Of a stretch of 64,000 bases of DNA, positions 28,272 through 36,764 are shown one piece after another. The notes under the pieces are model-generated. The model searched no databases. It saw only the letters and a program-made list of their open reading frames with translations, and was not told the DNA's origin. The translations under genes and the position numbers were made by a program. Source of the DNA: Brevundimonas sp. (GTDB lineage: Bacteria > Pseudomonadota > Alphaproteobacteria > Caulobacterales > Caulobacteraceae); the NCBI RefSeq assembly GCF_013912065.1, contig NZ_JACESA010000005.1:1-64000 (forward strand). Reading direction: 5' to 3'. Position 1 is the stretch's first letter, and each line of letters begins with the position of its first letter.

Positions 28272-28486
28272 AAGTCCCTCCGCCTTTGTCTGGACGCCCC
28301 TTACTGTTGCTAAACCACATCTGTTAAACCCTGCCTTCGAGATGCTCAGGCCCCGAACCTCTGCAAATAGGGCGCGCGATAAAGCCGGATCGACGTGGCG
28401 CGGACGACACCCTATTCTCGTGTCGGCTGCGTCGGCGGAAGGTCCGCTGGCGATTGGCGTCTGACCGCCGTTTCTGGAGATCCGCC

Positions 28487-29509
28487 TTGCCCCTTTCCCG
28501 TCGCCTTGTTCTCGCCGGAAGTCTTGCTGGCGTCGTCAGCCATTCCACGCTCGCCATCGCGGGATCACCCAAGAGCCATCCGGAAACCGGCGTCATCCGC
28601 CTGGACCCTGCGCTCGACCGGTTGATTGCGCCTGATGCCCAACCGGAGACCCTGGCGGCCGGATTCACCTGGTCGGAAGGTCCGGTGTGGATCGCGGACG
28701 GGGGCTATCTGCTGTTCAGCGACGTGCCGGAAAACCGCATCCATCGCTGGTCCCGGGCGGACGGCGTCTCGGTCTTCATGGACCCGTCGGGATATGACGG
28801 CCCCGACGCCTCCGGTTTCCGCGAGCCGGGATCGAACGGCTTGATCGCCGGGCCGCAGGGGTCGATCCTGATGGCTGATCACGGGAACCGGGCCATCGCC
28901 CGCGTCGATCTGGCTTCCCGGACCAAGACCCTGCTGGCCGGCCGCTATGAAGGCGCGCGGTTCAACTCGCCCAATGACCTGATCCAGGCGTCGAACGGGG
29001 CGATCTTCTTCACGGACCCGCCCTATGGCCTCAAGGACATGGACCAGTCGCCGCTGAAAGAGATGGCGCAGAACGGGGTCTATCGCCTCGATCCGAACGG
29101 GGACGTCACCCTGTTGGTGGACGATCTGACCTTCCCCAACGGCGTCGCCCTGTCGCCCGATCAGCGCACCCTCTATGTCGCCGTGTCCGATCCCGCACGG
29201 CCGGTGCTGATGGCCTATGACCTCGACGCCGAGGGCCTTGCGCGGGACGGGCGGGTGTTCAAGGACTTCGCCAGCCTGACGGGACCGTCCATGCCGGGCC
29301 TGCCGGACGGGCTGGCGGTCGATGTCGAGGGCCATCTGTTCGCGACCGGACCGGGCGGCGTTCATGTGCTGGCGCCGGACGGCCGCGCCCTGGGCCGTAT
29401 CGACACCGGCGGCGCGGCGGCCAACTGCGCCTTCGGCGAGGACGGCCGCACCCTGTTCATCACCGCCGGCGACCGGCTGCTGCGGCTGCGGACCCTCACG
29501 CGCGGATAA
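28487..29509 (+). CDS. SMP-30/gluconolactonase family protein, exported
   Basis: The product is a six-bladed beta-propeller lactonase. Family motifs are GFTWSEGPVW, FNSPNDLI and LTFPNGVALSPDQ with the usual metal-binding Glu, Asn and Asp positions. A signal sequence with twin arginine-like SRRLVLAGSLAGVV precedes it. The TTG at 28487 has GGAGATCCGCC upstream and is preferred over a TTG at 28454. Sugar lactone hydrolysis is the likely reaction, which would pair with the Tat-exported oxidoreductase at 24676. Confidence 0.88.
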   Translation: MPLSRRLVLAGSLAGVVSHSTLAIAGSPKSHPETGVIRLDPALDRLIAPDAQPETLAAGFTWSEGPVWIADGGYLLFSDVPENRIHRWSRADGVSVFMDPSGYDGPDASGFREPGSNGLIAGPQGSILMADHGNRAIARVDLASRTKTLLAGRYEGARFNSPNDLIQASNGAIFFTDPPYGLKDMDQSPLKEMAQNGVYRLDPNGDVTLLVDDLTFPNGVALSPDQRTLYVAVSDPARPVLMAYDLDAEGLARDGRVFKDFASLTGPSMPGLPDGLAVDVEGHLFATGPGGVHVLAPDGRALGRIDTGGAAANCAFGEDGRTLFITAGDRLLRLRTLTRG

Positions 29510-29531
29510 GGCGCGTCCTCAGCCGGGAGCC

Positions 29532-30005
29532 TCAGGACGCGGGAGCCAGCGCGCCTTCCAGGCTGATGGTGGCGTCGGCGTTCTCGACGACGTTCAGGGT
29601 GGTCGCCTCGACCTTGCGGTCATGAAGGGCGGCCAGCCAGCCGAAGGCGGCGGTGCTGGACACATTGGTCAGGCTGAAACCCAGGCCGCCGTCGGCCGAC
29701 ATCCCCATGACCGGCGTCAGCCCGGTCACCCCGCCGACCTCGGCCACCACGGCCGAGACATCGACGCCGCCGGCCGCAGGATCGCCGCTGGACAGACGCC
29801 CGGTCGCCTTCTGGACCATGGCCAGATCGGCCTCGGCGACGGCGCGCGCCTCGGCCGCCTCGGCCCGCCAGCCCCAGGCCGGACGCACGATCAGCAGCCA
29901 GACCAGGACGGCGGCGATGGCCAGGGCCATGACCATCAACATGCGCCGCTCGCGCAGGGTGCGGCCCTCCCACCAGGCGGCGGCTTGAGACATCAGGCCG
30001 TTCAT
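29532..30005 (-). CDS. gspM: Type II secretion protein GspM
   Basis: GspM is a small inner-membrane platform protein that works with GspL. A short cytoplasmic N-terminus with TLRERRMLMVM precedes one membrane helix (MALAIAAVLVWLLIV), then a periplasmic ferredoxin-like domain. It is the last gene of the gsp operon and overlaps gspL by four bases (ATGA). An in-frame ATG four codons later is an alternative start. gspN is absent after it, as in many alphaproteobacteria. Confidence 0.9.
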   Translation of the reverse strand: MNGLMSQAAAWWEGRTLRERRMLMVMALAIAAVLVWLLIVRPAWGWRAEAAEARAVAEADLAMVQKATGRLSSGDPAAGGVDVSAVVAEVGGVTGLTPVMGMSADGGLGFSLTNVSSTAAFGWLAALHDRKVEATTLNVVENADATISLEGALAPAS

Positions 30006-31114
30006 GCGGCGCCTCCCACGATGACTTCGCTGACGACCCGGCCGCCATCCTCAACGGTCGAGGCGTCGGACAGGGACAGCCCGGACCCGGCCAGGGCGGT
30101 GCGGATGGTCTCCAGATCCGAGAAGGCCGGATAGCTGAGGGTCGCGCGGACCCCCTGGCCCGGGTCGGCCGTCAGACTGTCCAATTCGGCGCCCTCGACC
30201 TGTTCCACGGCGGCGAACAGGGCGGCCGAGACCGTGGCCAGACCGCCGGGCGGCGGGGCGACGGCCAGCATCCGCCGCGCCTCCTCCACCGGGTCGGCGG
30301 CGCGCGCGGCCTCGGGCAGGGCCTGTTCGATCAAGGCCAGAGTCTGGCGTTCGGCGCGGTCGGCGGCGACCTGATCGCGCGCACCCGCCGCCAGGGTCAG
30401 GATCAGGGGCGAGACCACCAGGGCCGCGGCCAGTCCCGCCGCCAATCGCCAACTCCCGGTCCGGGCCTCGCGCTTGCGCTCCAGACCGGACAGAAGATCG
30501 ACGGCCGGGGCCGAGGCGGCGGCCGCCAGCAACCGTTCCATGGTTTCGGCGTCGTCCATGCGGTGCAATGTTCGCCCGTCGGCGACGACCTCGACCAGAT
30601 CGCCCTGAACCGTGGCCGCGAAATCCACGCCGCGCAGACCCATGTCGGCGCCGAAGACGGCGGCGTTCAGCCCCTCCCCGTCCGGCGCCGGCAGCACCAG
30701 ACAGTCGGGCACGACGGCGACGGGCGTGACGCCCAGGGCGGCGAGATAGTCGATCCAGGCTTCCAGCAGGCCCGCGCTGACGGCCGCGACCAGACGCGGA
30801 GCCTCGCCCTCGGCGCCTCGAACGACGGGACCGACGGCGACCACTGTGCGGTCGGGATCGCCCGCGAGATCCTCCTTCAAGGCCCAACGGGCGGCCGCGC
30901 GAACCTGTGCTCCGCCGCCGACCGGCAAATTCAGCCAGCGCACCAGGATGTCGGCGCCCGGCGCGACGGCGACGGTGCGGACATCGGGCGTCGTGACGGG
31001 ATCTTCCATCAGCAGCGATCCACGCTGAAGCACCCGTCCTCCCGCGTCGAAGGTCACGAAGGGCGCCGGCATCGAGGCGGCCGGAGGGATGATGACGATA
31101 CGGGTCTGGCTCAT
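30002..31114 (-). CDS. gspL: Type II secretion protein GspL
   Basis: GspL links the cytosolic ATPase GspE to the membrane platform. An N-terminal actin-like cytoplasmic domain of about 240 residues is followed by a membrane helix (LAAGLAAALVVSPLILTLAAG) and a periplasmic domain similar to GspM. The 370-residue length is a little short for the family. It overlaps gspK and gspM by four bases each, indicating translational coupling. Confidence 0.92.
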   Translation of the reverse strand: MSQTRIVIIPPAASMPAPFVTFDAGGRVLQRGSLLMEDPVTTPDVRTVAVAPGADILVRWLNLPVGGGAQVRAAARWALKEDLAGDPDRTVVAVGPVVRGAEGEAPRLVAAVSAGLLEAWIDYLAALGVTPVAVVPDCLVLPAPDGEGLNAAVFGADMGLRGVDFAATVQGDLVEVVADGRTLHRMDDAETMERLLAAAASAPAVDLLSGLERKREARTGSWRLAAGLAAALVVSPLILTLAAGARDQVAADRAERQTLALIEQALPEAARAADPVEEARRMLAVAPPPGGLATVSAALFAAVEQVEGAELDSLTADPGQGVRATLSYPAFSDLETIRTALAGSGLSLSDASTVEDGGRVVSEVIVGGAA

Positions 31115-32097
31115 TCTTCGGGGGTCCAGCGGCGGATGACGGTGCGCACGCCGCCGTCCGATGCGGCGTGGAGCAAGGCGGTGCGGACGGCATGGGCGCC
31201 GCCGTAGTCGATATCGACCCGAAGATCGAAATAGCGCGTCAGCAGAGTGGTTTGTGCGCGTGTTTCATCATCGGATGTGAAGGCTTTCAACGCCGGCTGA
31301 TCCCAGAAGGCGTCGATGCTGGACCAGCCCAGAGCCGGACGCGCCGCGATGGCGGCGCGGGCCGTCTGCAGCCCGATCGCCCCATCGCTCAGCATCACCA
31401 GGAAGGGCGCCTGGGCCGGCGCCAGGGTGTTGACGTTCAAGGCCGCCTGGGCGGTCGTGGGCAGGGCGCAGACATAGGGGCGCAGCCGGCGATACAGTTC
31501 CGCGTCTATACTGGCCACCGCCCGCATCTCGCTGACGTCGGCCAGCATGACGCCGCCGGTGCGATAGGGGGTGGTCAGGCCGGCGTAGCGGGCGTCCTCG
31601 CCGCCGTTCGGCTGGCTCTCGGCGTCTTCGTCCATCCAGTCGGTCAGGGCGGCGGCGGCGGCGGTCATCCGCGTCCGGGACAGGCCCAGCGCCTGGCCGA
31701 GAGCGATGAACTGGGCCGTGCCCTCGGGACGGGCGAACAGGTCCTCGCCCTGGCCATAGACCAGGGAGTTCAGGTTGAAACAGGCCTGACCGTCCGTGAC
31801 GACGGCGCGAATGGCGCCCTCTTCCACCGGAAACTCCATCACCCGACCGTTCCAGCGCGGCTCGATCGGGGTGCGGGCGGGGTCGGCCTTCAGCAGATCG
31901 GCGATCTGGCGCCGGGCCAGGCTTTCGGCCCCAGCGGCGTACCACTGAGCCTGGGCCTGGGTTTCGCCATTGGTGGTGCGGCGAACGGAGAAGCGGACGT
32001 CGTCCAGTATGGCCACCGCCACGACCGCCATCACCGCCACCAGCAGCAGGACGGTCAACAGGGCCATGCCCTCGCGTCTTCGCCGCATCCTCCTCAT
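31111..32097 (-). CDS. gspK: Type II secretion minor pseudopilin GspK
   Basis: GspK caps the pseudopilus tip. The leader MRMRRRREG is followed by the hydrophobic helix MALLTVLLLVAVMAVVAVAI, with cleavage expected after G9; the residue after is Met, and no +5 Glu is present, which is normal for GspK. The large globular domain and the SAM-like repeats (ALNVNTLAPAQAPFLVML) follow. The ATG at 32097 overlaps the gspJ stop as ATGA; a longer open frame to 32733 is a shadow of gspJ. Confidence 0.92.
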   Translation of the reverse strand: MRRMRRRREGMALLTVLLLVAVMAVVAVAILDDVRFSVRRTTNGETQAQAQWYAAGAESLARRQIADLLKADPARTPIEPRWNGRVMEFPVEEGAIRAVVTDGQACFNLNSLVYGQGEDLFARPEGTAQFIALGQALGLSRTRMTAAAAALTDWMDEDAESQPNGGEDARYAGLTTPYRTGGVMLADVSEMRAVASIDAELYRRLRPYVCALPTTAQAALNVNTLAPAQAPFLVMLSDGAIGLQTARAAIAARPALGWSSIDAFWDQPALKAFTSDDETRAQTTLLTRYFDLRVDIDYGGAHAVRTALLHAASDGGVRTVIRRWTPEE

Positions 32098-32708
32098 GCG
32101 GATGCGACCAGGAACAGCTGATCCAGGCGGCCGACGCCGTCCAGGGTCATGACGATGCGGACGGCGTCCGGCAGGGGCCGATCGCTGGAGGCGATGAAGG
32201 CCTGGGCCTCGGACCCGTTCTGGATGAAGGTCACGGCGGCGTCCTTGACCCCGCGATAGAGAACCTGCGGCGGCCCGGCGCGGGCGCCGTCCAGATAGGG
32301 CGAGACGCGCCGCTCCAGCCGATCCTCGACCACCCGGTATTCGACCCGCTGCAGCGACGGCCGGCTCGCGCCCTCGGGATTGGACCAACCGTTGCGGACC
32401 AGGATCAGGATCGGATCGCCCGGCGTCTCCTGCCCCATCAGGGCGCGCGGCAGGGGTCGGCCCGTGGGTGCGCGTGTGCGACGCGGCGCGGCCTGGGCCA
32501 GGTCGGCCTTCAGCAGGGCGCGCATCCGTTGCAGATCGCCGATCCGGTCGGTCTCGGCGCGGACGGCGAACCGGGTGTCGATCGTCTGGCTCAGCACCAG
32601 GGCGCCGGCCCCGGCCAGGACGGCGAAGATGGCCAGGGACACCAGGACCTCGACCAGGGTGAAACCCGCCCGGCCGGCGCCCCCACCGCTGCGCCGCGAC
32701 GCCCTCAT
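32094..32708 (-). CDS. gspJ: Type II secretion minor pseudopilin GspJ
   Basis: GspJ is part of the GspIJK tip complex. The leader ends RAG at residue 15, then FTLVEVLVSLAIFAVLAGAG with Glu at +5, the prepilin peptidase signature. The 204-residue length is typical. It overlaps gspI and gspK by four bases each. Confidence 0.94.
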   Translation of the reverse strand: MRASRRSGGGAGRAGFTLVEVLVSLAIFAVLAGAGALVLSQTIDTRFAVRAETDRIGDLQRMRALLKADLAQAAPRRTRAPTGRPLPRALMGQETPGDPILILVRNGWSNPEGASRPSLQRVEYRVVEDRLERRVSPYLDGARAGPPQVLYRGVKDAAVTFIQNGSEAQAFIASSDRPLPDAVRIVMTLDGVGRLDQLFLVASA

Positions 32709-33082
32709 GCCCCGGCCGACCGGAACAGGACACGGTCCGCCACCTGGCCGTCGTCGGTCGAGACGCGCACGTCGATCCGCCCCATGCCGGGGACTTCCGT
32801 CCCTGTGACGACGCGCCGCCAGCGCCAGACGCGGCCGGCCATCTGGGTCTCGCCCGAGGTCTCGCCGACCGGCAGGCTCTGCGCGATCATGGCCTCGGCG
32901 GCGACATTCTCGGCCACCACCCCGCCCAGGGTGCGTTCCTCGAGACGCACCGCCGAACGCGTGCTCTCGCCCGACAGGTTCAGCAGGGCCATGGCCGCCA
33001 GGGCGAATACCGCCAGGGCGACCAGCATCTCGATCAGGGTGAAGCCAGCCGAGCGCGCTTTCGGACCACGACGATCAATCAT
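32705..33082 (-). CDS. gspI: Type II secretion minor pseudopilin GspI
   Basis: The leader MIDRRGPKARSAG is followed by FTLIEMLVALAVFALAAMAL with Glu at +5. The 125-residue length is typical for GspI, the nucleus of the pseudopilus tip. It overlaps the gspH end by eight bases and gspJ by four. Confidence 0.94.
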   Translation of the reverse strand: MIDRRGPKARSAGFTLIEMLVALAVFALAAMALLNLSGESTRSAVRLEERTLGGVVAENVAAEAMIAQSLPVGETSGETQMAGRVWRWRRVVTGTEVPGMGRIDVRVSTDDGQVADRVLFRSAGA

Positions 33083-33623
33083 GGATCGCCACCTCGCCCG
33101 CGCCGTCGACCACGACCGTGCGGGATGTATTGTCGCGCGTCAGACGCACCTGGGCGGGATCGGCGACGCCGGTGGGGTCGAAGACGACGCGCAAGGGCTC
33201 GCGTGGCGGAACGACGCCCTCGCCCCAGGTCCGCGCGACGAAGACGCCGTTCAAGGGGGTCCATTCCACGCCGTCGAAGCTTGAAAATCCATAGCCGGAC
33301 GCGTCCACATCCGCCGCCACCGACCGGTTCGTCAGGATCGCCTCTTCGCGCGCGCGCGACAGGCGGGCGGCGAACTGTTCCGCTTCCAGACCCACGGCCG
33401 GACGCGGGTCGGGCATGGACAGAACCACGGCCCCGGCCGCCAGCCCGATCACCGCGATGGTGACCATCAGTTCGACCAGGGTGAAGCCTGATCTTCTTTT
33501 TGCACTACCGCTCGCCGCGCGGCGGCTCGCTGTTTGAGCGCCGTTTGTCGCGCTACCGCTCGCCGCGCGGCGGCTCGCTGTTTGAGCGCAGTCAGCCCTG
33601 CCAGTTGCCGAGGTCCGCGTCAT
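33075..33623 (-). CDS. gspH: Type II secretion minor pseudopilin GspH with repeat-extended leader
   Basis: The mature part starts FTLVELMVTIAVIGLAAGAV with Glu at +5 and is a normal GspH. The unusual part is the leader. The only start codon with a plausible ribosome site is the ATG at 33623, inside the end of gspG, giving a 46-residue leader instead of the usual 6-15. The leader includes a 16-codon tandem repeat (AQTASRRAASGSA twice) encoded by an interspersed-type DNA repeat. It is basic and could still enter the membrane for cleavage. A non-standard start nearer the cleavage site is possible. Confidence 0.82.
   Translation of the reverse strand: MTRTSATGRADCAQTASRRAASGSATNGAQTASRRAASGSAKRRSGFTLVELMVTIAVIGLAAGAVVLSMPDPRPAVGLEAEQFAARLSRAREEAILTNRSVAADVDASGYGFSSFDGVEWTPLNGVFVARTWGEGVVPPREPLRVVFDPTGVADPAQVRLTRDNTSRTVVVDGAGEVAIHD
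33505..33588. repeat. Two direct copies of a 36-base GC-rich repeat with palindromic core
   Basis: Identical 36-base copies occupy 33505-33540 and 33553-33588, offset by 48 bases. Each contains the palindrome CGCCGCGCGGCG and is bounded by CGCTC and GAGCG, so each can fold. The 48-base offset keeps the gspH reading frame. The palindrome is also seen once at 59827. The form suggests a dispersed genomic repeat element that entered the start of gspH. Confidence 0.9.
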
Positions 33624-34044
33624 TGCCCTCGCCCCCTTCCTTGCCGTCCGCTCCCAGGGAGAAGACGTCGAACTGCTGACCGTGGGTGCTCTGGCGACGA
33701 TAGCGATAGGGGTTGCCCCACGGATCTTCCGGCAGGCGACGCACATAGCCGCCCTGGCGGTAGCGTTCGGGTTGGGCCAGGCCGGCGGGCGCCGAGACCA
33801 GGGCCTGCAGCCCCTGCTGGTCCGTCGGGAAGTTCAGATTATCGAGGCGATAGGTCTCGATCGCCTGTTCCAGCACCGAGATGTCCGCCTTGGCCTTGCC
33901 GACCATGGCCCGGTCCTGGCTGGGCAGGACATTGAGGGCGACCACGGTGGCCAACAGGCCGATGATGACGATGACCACCATCAGCTCGACCAGGGTGAAA
34001 CCTTGACGCTTCAGACGTTTGGCGCGGTTTTCTGCAGTAATCAT
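33592..34044 (-). CDS. gspG: Type II secretion major pseudopilin GspG
   Basis: GspG builds the pseudopilus shaft. The leader ends KRQG at residue 15, followed by FTLVELMVVIVIIGLLATVV with Glu at +5. The C-terminal part has the typical DPWGNPYRYR and DVFSLGADGKEGGEGNDADLGNW calcium-binding loop. The ATG at 34044 has AAGGGA upstream; a GTG at 34059 overlapping the gspF stop is an alternative. Confidence 0.96.
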   Translation of the reverse strand: MITAENRAKRLKRQGFTLVELMVVIVIIGLLATVVALNVLPSQDRAMVGKAKADISVLEQAIETYRLDNLNFPTDQQGLQALVSAPAGLAQPERYRQGGYVRRLPEDPWGNPYRYRRQSTHGQQFDVFSLGADGKEGGEGNDADLGNWQG

Positions 34045-34055
34045 GACACTTCCCT

Positions 34056-35264
34056 TCACCCCATCGCCAGGGTGTTGATCTGAAGAATGGGCAGCAGGAT
34101 CGACAGGACGATCATCGCCACGACCCCGCCCATCACCACAATGATGGCAGGCTCGAGCAGACTCAACATCACGGCGGTGAAGGTCGAGAACTCGCGTTCC
34201 AGATAGTCGGCGGCCCGTTCCAGCATCGGCTCCAGCCGCCCGCTGCTCTCGCCCGAGGCGGTCATATAGACCAGCAGCGGCGGGAAGACGTCGGCGCGGC
34301 GCATGGCGGCCGACAGACCCCCGCCCTCGCGCACCGCCTCGGCCATGGCCTCGGTCGCGCGCCGCAGCGCCATGTTGGACACGGTGCGGGCGGTGATGGT
34401 CAGACCCTCCAGCACCGGCAGGCCGGCGGCGATCATCGTCGATAATGTCCGGGCCATTCGGGCGCCGTGCAGATCGCGCGTCAGCCGGCCGATCACCGGC
34501 AATTTCAGCATCGCCTGGTCGATCCGCAGCCGCACCTCGGGCCGACGCCGCGCGACCACCCCGGCGACCACCAGACCGGCCAGCGCCAGCAGGATCAACC
34601 AGCCCCAGTTTCGCATCAGATCCGACACCCCGATCACCATCCGCGTCAGCAGCGGCAGGGTCTGGTTCATGCTCTCGAACTGATCGACCACCTTGGGCAC
34701 GACAAAGGTCATCAGGATCGCGATGACGCCGAAGGCCACCATGGCGAGAACGCTAGGATAGACCACGGCGGTGATCACCTTGCCGCGCACCTGCTGATCC
34801 CGCTCCAGCCCGTCGGCCAGCCGTTCCAGGATGGGCTGTAACGCGCCCGACTGTTCGCCGGCCGAGACCATGGCGCGATACAGGGGCGGAAAGGCCTGGC
34901 CCTGCAGAGACATGGCGTCGGACAGGCGACGCCCTTCCATGACGCCCGCATGGACGCCCTCCAGCACACGTCTGACGACGGGCCGGTCAGCCTGCAGCGC
35001 CAGGGTGCGCAGCGCCTCCTCGATCGGCGCGACCGAAATCAGCGTGGCCAGCTGGCGCGTGGTCAGGGCCAGGGTCTTGGAATTCAATCGACCACCCTTG
35101 GCCGTCCGTTCGCCGCGCGGCGCGATGCGCGCGGGCGTCAGTTCCAGCGGCATCAGCTTGCGACGCGTCAGCTGATCCCGCGCCTTCGCCTCGTCCGCTG
35201 CGGTCACGGCCCCGGACACGGTGCGTCCGACGGCGTCGACGGCGACATAGTCGAAGGCCGCCAT
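34056..35264 (-). CDS. gspF: Type II secretion inner membrane platform protein GspF
   Basis: GspF is the polytopic platform protein that contacts GspE. Two related GspF domains are visible, each with a YxxxxxAGExSGxL-like motif (YRAMVSAGEQSGAL and VYMTASGESSGRL), and three membrane helices. The 402-residue length is standard. It overlaps gspE by one base (ATGA type junction). Confidence 0.96.
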   Translation of the reverse strand: MAAFDYVAVDAVGRTVSGAVTAADEAKARDQLTRRKLMPLELTPARIAPRGERTAKGGRLNSKTLALTTRQLATLISVAPIEEALRTLALQADRPVVRRVLEGVHAGVMEGRRLSDAMSLQGQAFPPLYRAMVSAGEQSGALQPILERLADGLERDQQVRGKVITAVVYPSVLAMVAFGVIAILMTFVVPKVVDQFESMNQTLPLLTRMVIGVSDLMRNWGWLILLALAGLVVAGVVARRRPEVRLRIDQAMLKLPVIGRLTRDLHGARMARTLSTMIAAGLPVLEGLTITARTVSNMALRRATEAMAEAVREGGGLSAAMRRADVFPPLLVYMTASGESSGRLEPMLERAADYLEREFSTFTAVMLSLLEPAIIVVMGGVVAMIVLSILLPILQINTLAMG

Positions 35265-36760
35265 CAGGCCGCCTCAACCGAATCGGATGCGGTCTCCTGC
35301 CGAGCCACGCGCACCGCCTCCTCGACCGAGGTGACGCCTTCCAGAACCAGGGTCCGGGCGCGGTCGGTCAGGGTTCCACCGGCGCCGAAGGCGGCGGCGA
35401 CCAGGGCGTCCTCGTCCGCCTCGGCCGCGATCAGCCGGCGCACGCGGTCGTCGATCTTCAGCACCTCGTACAGACCCACCCGCCCCACATAGCCCGTATT
35501 GCCGCAATGGGCGCAGCCGTGCGGACGCCAGACCCGGATGCCCGCCTTGGCCCCGATCAGTTTGGCGGTCGGCTTGTCGGCGATCTCGGGCGTGCGGCAA
35601 TGTTCGCACAGACGGCGCACCAGCCGCTGGGCCACGATCAGCCGCAGGGTCGAGGCCAGAAGGAAGGGCTCCACCCCCATGTCGCGCAGCCGGGTCACCG
35701 CCCCCGCCGCGTCATTGGTGTGGACCGTGGACAGGACCAGGTGGCCGGTCAAGGCGGCCTGAACCGCGACCCCGGCCGTCTCGACGTCGCGGATTTCGCC
35801 CACCATCACCACGTCCGGGTCCTGGCGCAGAATGGCGCGCAGACCGGCGGCGAAGGTCATGCCGACCTTGGTGTTGACCTGGGTCTGGCCCACGCCGTCG
35901 ATGGCGTATTCGACCGGATCCTCGACGGTCAGAATATTGCGGGTCTGGTCGTTCAGCAGAGACAGGCCGGCATAGAGGCTGGTGGTCTTGCCCGAGCCGG
36001 TCGGGCCGGTGACCAGAATGATGCCGTTCGGCTCGGCCAGGGCCGCGCGGAAGGCCGCCAGGGCGTCCGGCGCCATGCCCAGCCGATCCAGCGTCAGACC
36101 GGCCTGATCCTTGTCGAGGATCCGCAGCACCACCCGCTCGCCGCCGCGCGACGGCAGGGTCGAGACCCGCACGTCCAGCGTCTTGCCGCCCAGGGCCAGG
36201 GGGATGCGCCCATCCTGCGGCACCCGCTTCTCGGCGATGTCGAGCCGGGCCATGACCTTGATCCGCGACACCAGCAGCGGGGCGATGCGCGGGTTCAGGC
36301 TCAGGGCCTCGCGCAGCACCCCGTCGATCCGCATCCGCACCAGCAGCGCGCTCTCATAGGTTTCCAGGTGGATGTCGGACGCGCCGGTCCGCACCGCCTC
36401 GGCGATGATCCCGTTGATCAGGCGGATGACCGGAGCATCGTCGGCCGTGTCCAGCAGGTCCGCCGCCGCCGGAATGTCGTCGATCAGACTGTCCAGACCG
36501 GCCGGCATGTCCAGATCGTCGCCATCGGTCGCCGCCAGATGATCCCCGGCGTAGATTTCGGACAATTGCCGGTCGAAGGCGGCCTGACCCAGCGGCTCGA
36601 CGACCAGGGGCCGACCCAGCACCCGACGCGCCTCGATCAGGGCCCTGGGGTCCGCCCCCTCGCGCAATCCCACCCGCGCCACATCGCCCGCGTCCAGCAG
36701 CAGGACGCCGTGTCGTTTGGCGAATCCATAGGGCAGGCTGGGACTGACCAGGGTGATCAT
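35264..36760 (-). CDS. gspE: Type II secretion ATPase GspE
   Basis: GspE is the cytoplasmic motor. Walker A is GPTGSGKT at 252-259, the Asp box and Walker B (DPDVVMVGEIRDVETA) follow, and a zinc module uses C385, C388, C416 and C419 (CEHC and CAHC). The N-terminal part is the N1E-like domain that binds GspL. The 498-residue length is typical. Confidence 0.97.
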   Translation of the reverse strand: MITLVSPSLPYGFAKRHGVLLLDAGDVARVGLREGADPRALIEARRVLGRPLVVEPLGQAAFDRQLSEIYAGDHLAATDGDDLDMPAGLDSLIDDIPAAADLLDTADDAPVIRLINGIIAEAVRTGASDIHLETYESALLVRMRIDGVLREALSLNPRIAPLLVSRIKVMARLDIAEKRVPQDGRIPLALGGKTLDVRVSTLPSRGGERVVLRILDKDQAGLTLDRLGMAPDALAAFRAALAEPNGIILVTGPTGSGKTTSLYAGLSLLNDQTRNILTVEDPVEYAIDGVGQTQVNTKVGMTFAAGLRAILRQDPDVVMVGEIRDVETAGVAVQAALTGHLVLSTVHTNDAAGAVTRLRDMGVEPFLLASTLRLIVAQRLVRRLCEHCRTPEIADKPTAKLIGAKAGIRVWRPHGCAHCGNTGYVGRVGLYEVLKIDDRVRRLIAAEADEDALVAAAFGAGGTLTDRARTLVLEGVTSVEEAVRVARQETASDSVEAA

Positions 36761-36764
36761 CGGA

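Noticed and set aside
28300-28330. CtrA-like TTAA elements before the chemoreceptor gene
   Set aside because: The spacing between half sites is nine bases rather than seven and one half is imperfect.
32098-32733. N-terminal extension of the gspK frame
   Set aside because: It lies over gspJ in another frame and would place the prepilin leader in the middle of a protein; the ATGA junction gives the right start.
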